A DNA stretch of 64,000 bases from Candidatus Avelusimicrobium pullarium (lineage in GTDB: Bacteria; Elusimicrobiota; Elusimicrobia; Elusimicrobiales; Elusimicrobiaceae), in assembly GCA_944323745.1 (NCBI GenBank), contig CALUTQ010000002.1:434001-498000 (forward strand), written 5' to 3'. How positions within the stretch are numbered: the first letter of the stretch is position 1; every line of letters starts with the position of its first letter. Position numbers and translations under genes: made by a program. The notes under the pieces are model-generated. The model did no database searches and was not told the DNA's origin. It saw only the letters and a list, made by a program, of their open reading frames with translations. Positions 41,516-50,677 of the stretch are shown piece after piece.

Positions 41516-42727
41516 TCAGGCCAAAGCCCGTTTAATGGTGGCGGCCAAGCGTTTAACGCCTTCTTCAATCTGTTCAAAAGAAGAATAAGAAAAGTTAAGG
41601 CGGAAGTCGTTGCGGCGTGCGTCGCGCGGCGGATAAAAGTCCACCCCGGCCACATAGGCCACGTGTTCTTCCAACGCGGTGTTTAGCATTTCCGTGGCGT
41701 CAATTTTTTCGGGCAGCGTCACCCACAGGAAAAGCCCCCCTTCGGGCTTCGTCCACTTAACGCCGGCGGGCATATATTTTTCCAGCATTTGCAGCATTGT
41801 ATCGCGTTTTTTGTGGTACACTTCCACCACTTCGGCCACGTGTTTAAGCAAATAACCGCCTTTCAGATAAGCGGCCGTCGCCAGCTGCAAAATAGGCGCC
41901 GTGCACAGATCCATAGCCTGTTTCAGCACCACGAATTTTTGGATAATTTCTTCCGGCCCCAAAATGTAGCCCAGGCGGAACCCCGGCACAAACACCTTAG
42001 AAAATGTAAACAGCGTAATCACGTTGCCGCGGCCGCCGTCAAGTTTGTAAAACGTTTGCGGCGCTTGTCCTTCAAAACGCACCTGACGGTACGGGGAATC
42101 TTCCACAATCAGCGTGCCGTATTTTTCGGCCAGTTTTAAAATCTCTTTGCGGCGCTCTTGCGGAATGGTCGTTCCGCTGGGGTTTTGGAAATCCGGCACC
42201 AAATAGATAAATTTGCACACGCGGCCGGCAGCCTGCAACTCTTTTAATTTTTTCTCTATGGCCTCGGGCAGCACGCCTTGGTCGTCACTTTCGGCGCCGA
42301 AAATATCGGCACCGGAGGCTTCAAACGCTTGCAAAGCCCCCAAATACGTAGGCGAAGCGGTAATAATGGCATCGCCGCGGTTTAAAAATACGCGCGCCGT
42401 CATATCCAACGCTTGCTGGGAAGCCGAAACAATAAGCAATTGTTCCTGCGTAGTGTCAATAGCTTCGGTTTCTTTTAAAAGTTTAATCAGTTCTTCCTTC
42501 AGTTCCGCGCAGCCTTCCGTCGTGCCGTATTGCAGGGTCTGGCGCGGGTAACGCTGGACCACGTCTTTCATAATATCGGCAATGATTTGAGACGGAAACA
42601 ACGTAGGATCGGGCAAACCGCCGGCAAAAGAAATGATGTTGGGTTTGGTAATTACTTTAAGCAACTCACGAATGGCGGAAGCCTTGATGCTGTTGGCTGT
42701 TTGGGAATATAATTTTTTGTAATCCAT
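41516..42727 (-). CDS. PLP-dependent class I/II aminotransferase (LysN-like)
   Basis: 403 residues, fold-type I. FAGGLPDPTLFP near the N terminus, YGTTEGCAELKEELIKLL, YLVPDFQNPSGTT with the PLP-contacting Asn, and TLFTFSKVFVPGFRLGYI containing the Schiff-base lysine are typical of 2-aminoadipate and related aminotransferases. Substrate not assigned. It is the last gene of a run nadA-nadC-aminotransferase; the 24-nt gap to nadC has a GAGAGG ribosome site, so co-transcription is likely. Why an aminotransferase travels with NAD synthesis is unclear. Confidence 0.9.
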   Translation of the reverse strand: MDYKKLYSQTANSIKASAIRELLKVITKPNIISFAGGLPDPTLFPSQIIADIMKDVVQRYPRQTLQYGTTEGCAELKEELIKLLKETEAIDTTQEQLLIVSASQQALDMTARVFLNRGDAIITASPTYLGALQAFEASGADIFGAESDDQGVLPEAIEKKLKELQAAGRVCKFIYLVPDFQNPSGTTIPQERRKEILKLAEKYGTLIVEDSPYRQVRFEGQAPQTFYKLDGGRGNVITLFTFSKVFVPGFRLGYILGPEEIIQKFVVLKQAMDLCTAPILQLATAAYLKGGYLLKHVAEVVEVYHKKRDTMLQMLEKYMPAGVKWTKPEGGLFLWVTLPEKIDATEMLNTALEEHVAYVAGVDFYPPRDARRNDFRLNFSYSSFEQIEEGVKRLAATIKRALA

Positions 42728-42751
42728 TCTGTTCTACACCTCTCACGCAAA

Positions 42752-43585
42752 CTATTTCAGATATTCAATAATTTTAAGACTTAAATCTTTGGCGGGCACC
42801 GAATGCGTCAGCGCCCCGCTGGAAATAACGTCCGGCTTGGCCTGGCAATACGCGGCCAAGTTTTGCTTATTCACGCCGCCGGAAATTTCCGTAATGGCGC
42901 GGCCGGCAATAAACTGCACCGCTTCGGCGGCTTGCTGCGGCGTCATATTGTCCAGCATAATAATATCGGCCCCGGCCTGCAGGGCTTCTTTTACCTCGTC
43001 CAAATTGGTGGTTTCCACTTCAATTTTTGGCGTATGGCCGATGGCGTTTTTAATACGGTTGACCGCCGCCGTAATAGAGCCGGCCGCCGCAATATGATTG
43101 TCTTTAATCATCACACTGTCCGACAAAGACATACGGTGGTTGCGGGCCCCGCCGCAGCGCACGGCATATTTATCCAGCTTGCGCATACCGGGTTGGCTTT
43201 TGCGGGTGTCTACAATCATCACGCCGTACGGTTTGGCCATTTCGGCATATTCGCGGCTGGCGGTGGCAATGCCGCTCATACGCTGCATAAAGTTAAGGGC
43301 CGTTCTTTCGCCTTTTAAAATGCTTAAGGTGCGGCCTTCCAGCTCCAGCACTTTTTCGCCTTTTTTCACAAAATCGCCGTCGTTTTTTAAAGGGCGGAAC
43401 GATAAGGTTTCATCCACCAGCCAAAACGTTTGGCGGGCAATATCCATTCCGCTTAGCACCAAATCTTCTTTGGCTACCACCACCGCGCGGGCGCGGTCCT
43501 GCGGGGTAAAAATGTTATCGGAGGTAATGTCCCCCAAGCCCAGGTCTTCTTCCAAGGCCAGCTGTATAATTTTTTCTATAATCAT
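42752..43585 (-). CDS. nadC: NadC: nicotinate-nucleotide pyrophosphorylase (carboxylating)
   Basis: 277 residues. Quinolinate phosphoribosyltransferase motifs: EEDLGLGDITSDN at the start, ERTALNFMQRMSGIAT, IVDTRKSQPGMRKLDKYAVR, RCGGARNHRMSLSD, VEVETTNLDE-like substrate strands, and IMLDNMTPQQAAEAV. It makes nicotinate mononucleotide from quinolinate and PRPP, releasing CO2. Its ATG overlaps the nadA stop (ATGA), so the two are translationally coupled. Confidence 0.96.
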   Translation of the reverse strand: MIIEKIIQLALEEDLGLGDITSDNIFTPQDRARAVVVAKEDLVLSGMDIARQTFWLVDETLSFRPLKNDGDFVKKGEKVLELEGRTLSILKGERTALNFMQRMSGIATASREYAEMAKPYGVMIVDTRKSQPGMRKLDKYAVRCGGARNHRMSLSDSVMIKDNHIAAAGSITAAVNRIKNAIGHTPKIEVETTNLDEVKEALQAGADIIMLDNMTPQQAAEAVQFIAGRAITEISGGVNKQNLAAYCQAKPDVISSGALTHSVPAKDLSLKIIEYLK

Positions 43586-44628
43586 TTCGTCATCTCAAAC
43601 ATTTGCTGCAAAGATTTACGCGCCCGGGCGATTACCTCGTCCGGCAAGCTGACTATCTGTTCCGGCTTAGGGGCACTGAGCGCCTGAAAGGTGTTGAGCA
43701 GCGTATTTTTTTTCATATACGCGCAAGTGCCGTAGGGCCAGATAAAGGTTTTGTCTTTATATTCGGCTTCCAGCCGGTTGACTAGGCCAAACTCCGTCAA
43801 AACGCCGAAAAGTTTGTCTTTAGAGGCGGCCACATAATCGGTCATTGCTTTGGTGCTGCCCACATAATCGGCCGCGGCGCACACGTCGGGGCGACATTCG
43901 GGGTGGGCCATTATTTTAATGCCCGGGTATTGGCGGCGCAGGGCTTCAATGTCTTGCGGTGTGTATTTGTCGTGCACACAGCAGGAGCCGCCGGAAGCAA
44001 TAATTTTTTTATGGATGCCGCGGCGTTTTAAATCGGCCTCTATATTTTGTGCCATCAGCAAATCCGGCACAAAAATCAGTTCTTTTTGCGGCATATTGGC
44101 GGCAATGTCAAACACATTGCCGGAGGTAACGCACACGTCGCTTTCCGCCTTTACGCCGGCCGTGCTGTTAACATAACAAAGCACCGGCACGCCCGGGTGG
44201 GCGGCTTTCAGTTTGCGCACATCTTCTTCGGTAATAGCGTCGGCCAAAGTGCAGCCTGCGTGGCCGGCAGGGATAATGACTTGTTTGGAAGGATTTAAAA
44301 TTTTGGCTGTTTCCGCCATAAACCACACGCCGGCAAACACAATAATGTCGGCAGACACAGTTTCCGCTTTGCGGCTTAAGGCATAGGAATCACCGCTGAA
44401 ATCGGCCACGCCGTACACCAATTCCGGCACGGTATATGAATGGGCCAGAATAACGGCGTTTTTTTCTTTTTTCAGCCGGTTAATCGCCAGTGTGTAGGGG
44501 GCTGCCTGCCGGCAGTCCTGCAAGGTCCATTTTACGCCTTTACTGCGAGAGACGGAACCAAGAAGCCCATAGAGTCTATGGGCTTCTTGTTCCAATGATT
44601 CTTTATTTTCTGCTTCTTGCAAAACCAT
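43582..44628 (-). CDS. nadA: NadA: quinolinate synthase
   Basis: 348 residues. Motifs include AVILAHSYTVPELVYGVADF, GDSYALSRKA, VWFMAETAKILNPSK, CYVNSTAGVKAESDVCVTS and AHPECRPDVC, with cysteines for the single catalytic [4Fe-4S] cluster. It condenses iminoaspartate with dihydroxyacetone phosphate. Iminoaspartate must come from an aspartate oxidase or dehydrogenase; no nadB is in this operon. The start lies 5 nt past the stop of the lipoprotein gene, so one transcript probably covers four genes. Confidence 0.96.
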   Translation of the reverse strand: MVLQEAENKESLEQEAHRLYGLLGSVSRSKGVKWTLQDCRQAAPYTLAINRLKKEKNAVILAHSYTVPELVYGVADFSGDSYALSRKAETVSADIIVFAGVWFMAETAKILNPSKQVIIPAGHAGCTLADAITEEDVRKLKAAHPGVPVLCYVNSTAGVKAESDVCVTSGNVFDIAANMPQKELIFVPDLLMAQNIEADLKRRGIHKKIIASGGSCCVHDKYTPQDIEALRRQYPGIKIMAHPECRPDVCAAADYVGSTKAMTDYVAASKDKLFGVLTEFGLVNRLEAEYKDKTFIWPYGTCAYMKKNTLLNTFQALSAPKPEQIVSLPDEVIARARKSLQQMFEMTK

Positions 44629-44633
44629 ATTTC

Positions 44634-45020
44634 TTACATTTCCGCGGCCATTTCTGCCCCTTGTTCATCGGGCAGGGCTTCCTGGTCGGTTACCGGCGCG
44701 GCAGCATCGGCGGGCAAGGGGTTGCCCTCTCCGTCCACCACGGTTTTTTGCACCGTCATCTTGCGGGCGGGTTTTTGGCCGGCTTTGCGGGTTGTGCTTT
44801 GAATATACGAAGACCCGCTGACTTGTTCTTCATACGGGGCCACGCGGTCATACCCGTCGTTAGGAACGACTAAATTGTCAAACTCTTGGTCCACAATTTG
44901 ATATTTGGCATACTGGTCCGTCAACGTTTCTTGCGGTTGGGCCGTTTGCGCTTTGTCGGAAGAAGAAGCACATCCGACGGCTAATGCACCCAATGCGGCG
45001 AACAGAAAAAGTTTTTTCAT
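44634..45020 (-). CDS. Small lipoprotein of unknown function
   Basis: 128 residues. Signal MKKLFLFAALGALAVGC with lipobox LAVGC predicts a lipid-anchored protein. The mature part is acidic, Gln/Ala/Pro-rich and probably disordered, with no recognised domain. AAGGAGA precedes the ATG and an A+T-rich promoter region lies near 45055-45080. It is the first gene of the run leading into nadA. Confidence 0.8.
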   Translation of the reverse strand: MKKLFLFAALGALAVGCASSSDKAQTAQPQETLTDQYAKYQIVDQEFDNLVVPNDGYDRVAPYEEQVSGSSYIQSTTRKAGQKPARKMTVQKTVVDGEGNPLPADAAAPVTDQEALPDEQGAEMAAEM

Positions 45021-45197
45021 AAACCCGTCTCCTTTGTTTCGACTTTACGGTCTGATATTATTGTATAAATTATATCGTTCCGTTTGCCAGTATTTTAAAT
45101 ATTTTCGTTCCTGCTTTTCAAGACTTTAGCCAACGGTAAAATATTTTTTGCTAAAATAAGCACTGTACCCTTTCCACTTTTACCAAGCGGAGAAATT

Positions 45198-46598
45198 ATG
45201 GAATTGTTATTAAATTGCATTAACGCCCTCAATAATTTAATTTGGGGACCGCCGATGATTTTGCTTATTTTCGGCCTGGGGCTTTATTTTACCTTTCGAT
45301 TGGGCTTTATTCAAAAGAACACGTTTAAGGCAATTAAACTTTCCGTACAAAAAGACAGCGGACAGGGAACCGTCAGCAGTTTCGGTTCTTTAGCGGTAAT
45401 GGTAGGCGCTACCGTGGGAACGGGCAGCATTTTGGGCGTTACCACCGCCGTGGCGGAAGGCGGCCCCGGAGCCATATTTTGGATGGTGCTGGCCGGCGTG
45501 CTGAACTTTGCCGTTAAATATTGCGAATGCACCATAGCCGTTAAATACCGCGTGCGCAGGGAAGGCGAATACGTGGGCGGGCCGATGTACGTAATGGCAC
45601 GGGTACTTAAAATGAAATGGCTGGCGGTTGTATTTGCCATAGGCACTTTGTCTATGGCTATTACCGCAGGGGCAATGCTGCAGGCAAACTCTATAGCCGA
45701 TGTGCTGCGCGAAGGATACAGCTTAAACCCCTGGATAATCGGCCTGCTGGTGGCTGTTTTTACGGCCGTGGTGACTATCGGCGGCGTAAAACGCATTGCG
45801 GCCTATTCCGAATGGCTGGTGCCTGTTATGGGCGGCGTATATTTGCTGCTGGCCCTTATTGTGGTATGTATGAATATCCCCAAAATTCCGCACGCGCTGT
45901 GGGCGGTGCTGGCAGGGGCTTTTACGGGCAAAGCCGCTATAGGCGGGGCGGCCGGCAGTGCGGTATATGCGCTGTTTACGTCGGCCGTTAATGCCATTGG
46001 CATCGGGGTTTCGCGCAGTGTAATGTGCACCGAAGCCGGCCTGGGCAGCGCCGCTATTGCCGCTTCCGCCGCTAAAACCAAAGGGGCCGTACATATGGGG
46101 ATGGTGTCGGCTACGTCGGTTTTTTGGACGATTTTTATCTGCGTGCTTTCCGGCCTGGTCGTAGTGCTGGCCGGCGATTGGCAAAACCCCGACGTCTATG
46201 CCGCCAATTTGTGCAACAGCGCCTTTAAAACCGTGCCTTATATCGGCACGCCGGTATTGATTTTCTCGCTGATTATTTTTTCCTTCACCACGATTATCGG
46301 CTGGTCGTATTACGGGGAAAAAGCCCTGCAGTTTTTAGGCGGCGGAAAATGGGCCAAGGGCTGGCGCGTATTTTACGTATTGGTCTGTATGGTGGGCGGC
46401 GGACTGGGAACGGCTTTTTCTTTAGGGTGGAAAATGGCCCCCAATGCCTTTGAAATCGGTTTAAGCACCCGCTTTGCCTGGGGCTTGGCCGTACTGACGA
46501 TGACGATTATGACGCTGCCGAACTTATATATGCTGTGGCGCCTGCGGCATAAATTAGTCAATGAAACAAAACGCCATATGGCTAACCTGTTTAACTAA
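45198..46598 (+). CDS. AGCS-family sodium:alanine/glycine symporter
   Basis: 466 residues with about 10-11 membrane helices. Family signatures: FGSLAVMVGATVGTGSILGV near residue 60, FWMVLAGVLNFAVKYCECTI, EGEYVGGPMYVM and the conserved GIGVSRSVMCTEAGLGSAAI near 270. It imports alanine or glycine with Na+. AAGCGGAGA lies before the ATG. Single-gene unit with a terminator. Confidence 0.95.
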   Translation: MELLLNCINALNNLIWGPPMILLIFGLGLYFTFRLGFIQKNTFKAIKLSVQKDSGQGTVSSFGSLAVMVGATVGTGSILGVTTAVAEGGPGAIFWMVLAGVLNFAVKYCECTIAVKYRVRREGEYVGGPMYVMARVLKMKWLAVVFAIGTLSMAITAGAMLQANSIADVLREGYSLNPWIIGLLVAVFTAVVTIGGVKRIAAYSEWLVPVMGGVYLLLALIVVCMNIPKIPHALWAVLAGAFTGKAAIGGAAGSAVYALFTSAVNAIGIGVSRSVMCTEAGLGSAAIAASAAKTKGAVHMGMVSATSVFWTIFICVLSGLVVVLAGDWQNPDVYAANLCNSAFKTVPYIGTPVLIFSLIIFSFTTIIGWSYYGEKALQFLGGGKWAKGWRVFYVLVCMVGGGLGTAFSLGWKMAPNAFEIGLSTRFAWGLAVLTMTIMTLPNLYMLWRLRHKLVNETKRHMANLFN

Positions 46599-46630
46599 AA
46601 AATTCCCGCCCCTGACAGGGCGGGAATTTT
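46599..46630. terminator. Bidirectional terminator, symporter / MscS gene
   Basis: AATTCCCGCCC / GGGCGGGAATT hairpin with A and T flanks between convergent genes. Confidence 0.9.
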
Positions 46631-46652
46631 GTCTGTAAACTTTATTTCGGGG

Positions 46653-47933
46653 TTATTTTCTTTCTTCCTGCAGCACTCCCCAGGAAGCCCCCTGTGTCGT
46701 CAACGTAAAATTGCGCCCCGCCGGTTGCTGGAACGGATAGAGTTCAAACTCCGGCATTACGGAATACAAGTGGTCAAACACGTCGGACTGTATATTTTCG
46801 TATTTTCCCCAGTCCGTGGTAGCCGTAAAGCAATACACCTCCAGCGGAAGGCCGGTAGTGGTAGGGTCCAGCTGGCGCACCATACAGGTTTGCTGATGGT
46901 CAATCGTCGGCAAACTTTGCAAATAGGCCAGCGCATAGGCGCGGAACGTGCCCACATTGGTCAGGTGGCGGCCGTTTAGGATATTGTCTTTGACATCGGC
47001 GCTTTCGTTATAGGTACGCACCTCTTTTATTTTTTCTTCCAAATAACCGGAAATCAAGCGTATTTTTTGCAGGCGTTCCAACAGACGCTTATCCAAAAAT
47101 TTAATCGTGCCTACGTCAATATTAATAGCGCGTTTGATGCGTCTGGCGCCGCTTTGCACCATTCCGCACCAGTTTTGGAACGGCTGGGACACCAAATCAT
47201 ACGCCGGAATATTGATGATGGTATTGTCAAAATTCTGCACGCGCACGGTGGTAAGCGTAATGTCTATCACCGTACCGTCGGCCCCGTGGGAAGGCATTGT
47301 AATCCAGTCCCCTATTTTAAGCAGGCGGTTGCTGGCCAGCTGTATGCCGGCGGCAAAGCCCAAAATAGGGTCTTTAAAAATCAGCATAAACACGGCAGCC
47401 GCGGCAGACAAGCCGGTAATGACATACATCGGTTTTTTGCTGATTAAAATGGACACCACCACCAGCGCCGCCAGCAAATAGACCACAATTTTCCCCGCTT
47501 GGAACACCCCGCGGAGCGGCACATTGGGGTTGCGGCCGTACAAATGGTCCAAAATGTCAAAAACGGACACAAACAGCGCCATAAAACAGCCCACCACGTA
47601 AATGCCCACCAGCCGCGAGACGATGCCTTCCAGCGCGGCCCCTTCGGCCGGCACAAACACCGGATAGAGGTTTATGGCCACAATGGCGGAAATAACATAT
47701 CCGCCCGCCACCAAAAAGCGGGCATATTTAACGGCTTTGATTAACTTGGGGAAGCGTTTTTCCATAAAACCGCTGCCCACAAACAGCAGCAATATCCATT
47801 TAAATACGCGGGCCGTCAAATAAATAATCACACCAAAAATGACTACGCTGAGCAATTCCGACACCATCGCCCAGGCTTTATCGGAAAGAAAACTTAAAGA
47901 AGAAAACCATTTCGTCAGCATTTCGGCAAACAT
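46653..47933 (-). CDS. MscS-family mechanosensitive channel (YbdG-like)
   Basis: 426 residues. Five N-terminal helices, then the pore helix region ITGLSAAAAVFMLIFKDPIL GF-type segment near residue 190, then the beta domain QLASNRLLKIGDWITMP and FDNTIINIPAYDLVSQPFQN. The latter resembles YbdG/MscM members (LSNWRGM-like motif). It releases solutes upon hypo-osmotic stress. CGGAGG precedes the ATG; the upstream region is shared with the divergent lipoprotein at 47988. Confidence 0.92.
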   Translation of the reverse strand: MFAEMLTKWFSSLSFLSDKAWAMVSELLSVVIFGVIIYLTARVFKWILLLFVGSGFMEKRFPKLIKAVKYARFLVAGGYVISAIVAINLYPVFVPAEGAALEGIVSRLVGIYVVGCFMALFVSVFDILDHLYGRNPNVPLRGVFQAGKIVVYLLAALVVVSILISKKPMYVITGLSAAAAVFMLIFKDPILGFAAGIQLASNRLLKIGDWITMPSHGADGTVIDITLTTVRVQNFDNTIINIPAYDLVSQPFQNWCGMVQSGARRIKRAINIDVGTIKFLDKRLLERLQKIRLISGYLEEKIKEVRTYNESADVKDNILNGRHLTNVGTFRAYALAYLQSLPTIDHQQTCMVRQLDPTTTGLPLEVYCFTATTDWGKYENIQSDVFDHLYSVMPEFELYPFQQPAGRNFTLTTQGASWGVLQEERK

Positions 47934-47987
47934 AACCGCCTCCGTTCATCCGTGTTTTTTAACAGAAAAGTTATTATAATTAAGTGT

Positions 47988-48869
47988 ATGAAAAAAGTTT
48001 TAATTTTGGCAATGTTATTTTTGGGTCTGTCTGCCTGTTATACCCCGCTAAACAACTCCGGCGTGGCCACCACCAAAGCGTGGCTGGATATCCCCGCCAA
48101 AAAGACGGATTTTGACGGCAAGCAGTTTGATTCCTGCTACCAATTCCGCCTGCATTTTGTGCCGCAGGAAGCCCAAGCCGCGCTGGACCTGCAAGACGCC
48201 TGCATAGACACCTGCTGCTGGAGAAGCGAAAAAGATGAAGTAGTGCTGGATTTCAACAAAAATTTTGAACGTAACCTAAAATATTACGGACGGGCCGATA
48301 AATTTACCCCCGCCAAAATTACCTTAAAAGTATCCCATTCTTCTTTGCTTAACACCACGGGCGTAAAGGTTTCCCCGCGCGGGGCTATCAGCAACAACGG
48401 CACCGTTAAGTTGAAACGGGAAACGGTGGAAGACCCCACCCGTCTGGCACAAATAGAAAACGCCGCCCGCCTGCTGCAGGTGCGCCGCAATGCCCGCCTG
48501 ACCGACGAACGCACCCGTCGGGCCGAACAAGACGCGTTAGCCTCGTATGACGACCCTGCCGTGCAAAAGCGCGCCCAAGAACTGGTACAAAAAACGGAAG
48601 GCACCCGCATAGACCGCTATTTTTATAATTTAAACAAAACCTACAGCCGCAAAGGATACGTTTTTATGCTCAGCGACCGTTTTTATACTGCCAAACCGAT
48701 AGGCGATTATCTGTTCCGCGTCGTCTGTAAAGCACAAGTACGAAGCGGCGTGAGCAGTGCCGCGCTTCAAAACCGCACCGTCAGCTGCGGCACCTGGCAG
48801 GCCGATTTAACAGAGCAAACCGTCCGTCCGTTAGACGGCACCGCCCGTAAAATAAAAGCATTAAACTAA
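47988..48869 (+). CDS. Lipoprotein of unknown function
   Basis: 293 residues. Signal MKKVLILAMLFLGLSAC with lipobox GLSAC. The mature protein has six cysteines, four in CIDTCCWR and nearby, and a charged helical middle (RLTDERTRRAEQDALAS). No domain recognised. TATAAT (47975-47980) ends 7 nt before the ATG, so the transcript probably begins at or next to the start codon. An upstream in-frame ATG at 47952 would lie before the promoter. Divergent from the MscS gene. Confidence 0.82.
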   Translation: MKKVLILAMLFLGLSACYTPLNNSGVATTKAWLDIPAKKTDFDGKQFDSCYQFRLHFVPQEAQAALDLQDACIDTCCWRSEKDEVVLDFNKNFERNLKYYGRADKFTPAKITLKVSHSSLLNTTGVKVSPRGAISNNGTVKLKRETVEDPTRLAQIENAARLLQVRRNARLTDERTRRAEQDALASYDDPAVQKRAQELVQKTEGTRIDRYFYNLNKTYSRKGYVFMLSDRFYTAKPIGDYLFRVVCKAQVRSGVSSAALQNRTVSCGTWQADLTEQTVRPLDGTARKIKALN

Positions 48870-48880
48870 ATGATTTAAAA

Positions 48881-48910
48881 GCCCCGCTGGATAAAGCGGG
48901 GCTTTTATAA
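48881..48910 (+). terminator. Terminator after the lipoprotein
   Basis: AAGCCCCGCT / AGCGGGGCTT hairpin then TTTATAA. A second hairpin at 48926-48955 (ACCCCTCC / GGCGGGGT) serves the convergent pilin E. Confidence 0.85.
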
Positions 48911-48964
48911 TACGTTACGAGAAACGAACCCCTCCTTGAGGGCGGGGTTTTGTTTTTCTGTAAA

Positions 48965-49609
48965 TTACATTCGGTACTCCAAGCAATTGCCCGTACCGCC
49001 GGCACATAAACTGACGTCTGAAGTACCGACCAATTGCCCTCCCATACTTTTGATAAGGTTTTGTATTTCTTTATTACCGGCTCTTGCCGTACAGATGGTT
49101 TCAGAAGGATGTTGTCTGTAATAAGGAGTATTGCTAACGGCCCCCTCCAAGCCACGGTAACAATGCACAATATTGTCATTACTCCAAGAAAGCCAGGCGT
49201 TTACATAGGTTCGACTAATGCGAAAACCACCTGTTGTCCCAATTTGTGTCCCACCGTACGAACCGCCAAAGCGGCATTTGTCGTTTAGTGCCTGGTAATC
49301 TTCGGTAGAGCCGTCATCGTGCACAGGATGAGCACAGGAGAACTGCCAGTCCAATTCGTCAAAACGGTAGGCATAGCGGCCATTGGCCATATAGTACATT
49401 TCCTGCGCTTTTTTTAAGCCGTCCAAATACACAAACACCTGCGCCATCTGGGCGTGACGCACGCTTTTTTGATATTGCGGCAAAGCCACTGCCGCCAATA
49501 TGCCGATAATCAGCACCACCACCAGAAGCTCAATAAGCGTAAAACCGCCAAAAAGACTCTTTACGCGTGTTTTACCGTCGGATGTCTTTTTTTGATAAAT
49601 TTTGCTCAT
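48965..49609 (-). CDS. Type IV pilin-like protein E
   Basis: 214 residues, the largest pilin here. Leader [19 protein letters not shown], processing [12 protein letters not shown], Glu5, [15 protein letters not shown] and [17 protein letters not shown]. Several cysteines in the C-terminal domain ([28 protein letters not shown]) imply two disulfides. The T12 promoter and start-codon palindrome match copies A-C although the gene is 24 kb away, so these genes are probably co-regulated. Confidence 0.93.
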   Translation of the reverse strand: MSKIYQKKTSDGKTRVKSLFGGFTLIELLVVVLIIGILAAVALPQYQKSVRHAQMAQVFVYLDGLKKAQEMYYMANGRYAYRFDELDWQFSCAHPVHDDGSTEDYQALNDKCRFGGSYGGTQIGTTGGFRISRTYVNAWLSWSNDNIVHCYRGLEGAVSNTPYYRQHPSETICTARAGNKEIQNLIKSMGGQLVGTSDVSLCAGGTGNCLEYRM

Positions 49610-49643
49610 AGGCAAAATTTATCAAAAAAAAAAAACAAATCAA
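49593..49643 (-). promoter_or_regulatory. Pilin promoter with T12 spacer and start-codon palindrome (copy E)
   Basis: -35 TTGATT 49638-49643, twelve Ts 49624-49635, -10 TAAATT 49616-49621 and ATG 49609-49607. Dyad arms 49593-49604 and 49613-49624 are perfect over 12 bp. Confidence 0.75.
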
Positions 49644-49714
49644 CCCCCCGCCTGCAGACACAAAAAAACAACGCAGCAGAAATGCTGCGTTGTTTTTACT
49701 GAAAAGAAAACCGA

Positions 49715-50260
49715 TTAATAAACGGAATTCCAGTCCCTCGTCGTCAACACAAAATGGACACGGCGGTTGGTCATACGTCCTTCTTTACTGGTGTCGAGCG
49801 TCAGCGGGCGGTCGGAGCCGTATGAATGAATGCGGATACGGTCGGCCAGTACGCCGCGGCTGACCAGATAGGACTTCATTGCCGAAGCGCGCGAAGCCCC
49901 CAGCCAATAGTTGTAGTCTTTATCGCCCACAATATCGGTATTGCCTTCAATAATCAGCTTCATACTGGGGTGGGCATTAAGCACATTGGCCAATTTGTCC
50001 AAAAACTCGTATGAATAATCGGGCGGGCGGATAGAGTCAAATTTATACGTAATGTCGGGCAGTTTCATACTGTCGGCCATTTCGGCTTCCGTCTGGGCCA
50101 GCAGTTTGGCATTTTTGTCGGCCTCAATTTTAATAATCGGGTCCCGCTCCGGCAGACGCGGGATATCGGCTTCTTCCACTTCCGCCGGCCGGTTGGAAGC
50201 ACAGGCGGCCAGCAGCAGGGCAAACATTCCGACGGACAAGCATTTAAAAATTTTCTTCAT
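49715..50260 (-). CDS. OmpA/Pal-like lipoprotein
   Basis: 181 residues. Lipobox LLAAC after a 19-residue signal. The C-terminal OmpA domain carries LIIEGNTDIVGDKDYNYWLG, ASRASAMKSYLVSRGV and the late R in MTNRRVHFVL, the peptidoglycan-binding pattern. It probably links the outer membrane to the cell wall. GGAGGAA precedes the ATG. Lies next to the DnaA-box region. Confidence 0.92.
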   Translation of the reverse strand: MKKIFKCLSVGMFALLLAACASNRPAEVEEADIPRLPERDPIIKIEADKNAKLLAQTEAEMADSMKLPDITYKFDSIRPPDYSYEFLDKLANVLNAHPSMKLIIEGNTDIVGDKDYNYWLGASRASAMKSYLVSRGVLADRIRIHSYGSDRPLTLDTSKEGRMTNRRVHFVLTTRDWNSVY

Positions 50261-50677
50261 TGTTCCTCCTTATCGTTACCGGCTGTGCCAAAACGCACGC
50301 CAATAAGGCAAAATACTCTTTTCAAGATTATAGCAAAACCTTTCCCACATAAAGCAAATAAAACATTTTTTATAACTTATCAGATTTATCCACAAGATGT
50401 GGAAAACCTGTGGATAACCTGCCTTTTACTCTACAAAAACGCGGTCCGAAAAAATTTTTAACGGTCAATTGGGCTTTTGTGTCCGCAAAGCTGTGGATAA
50501 CCCGCAAAAACTGTGGATAACTCTGCTTTTGTATAGCTAAAATTTAATTTTTCGGGCGTAAGCTCCGTCGGAGAAATGCTCTTTAGGCACTTTTTACGCT
50601 TTTTGGGGCCTTTTTAAAAAAACTGTTGACAAGTTGCAAAAATTTTATCTCAAAAACGCCCAAAAAGCCTTTTTTGC
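50261..50677. other. Intergenic DnaA-box cluster, candidate origin of replication
   Basis: Four perfect boxes TTATCCACA: plus strand 50386-50394; minus strand 50409-50417, 50492-50500 and 50512-50520. A one-mismatch box lies at 50398-50406. A fifth perfect box is at 50715-50723, inside the 3' end of the esterase gene. The region is A+T-rich with blocks near 50450-50460, 50538-50552 and 50611-50650 that could unwind. No gene is seen. dnaA and dnaN are not in the window. Confidence 0.6.
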
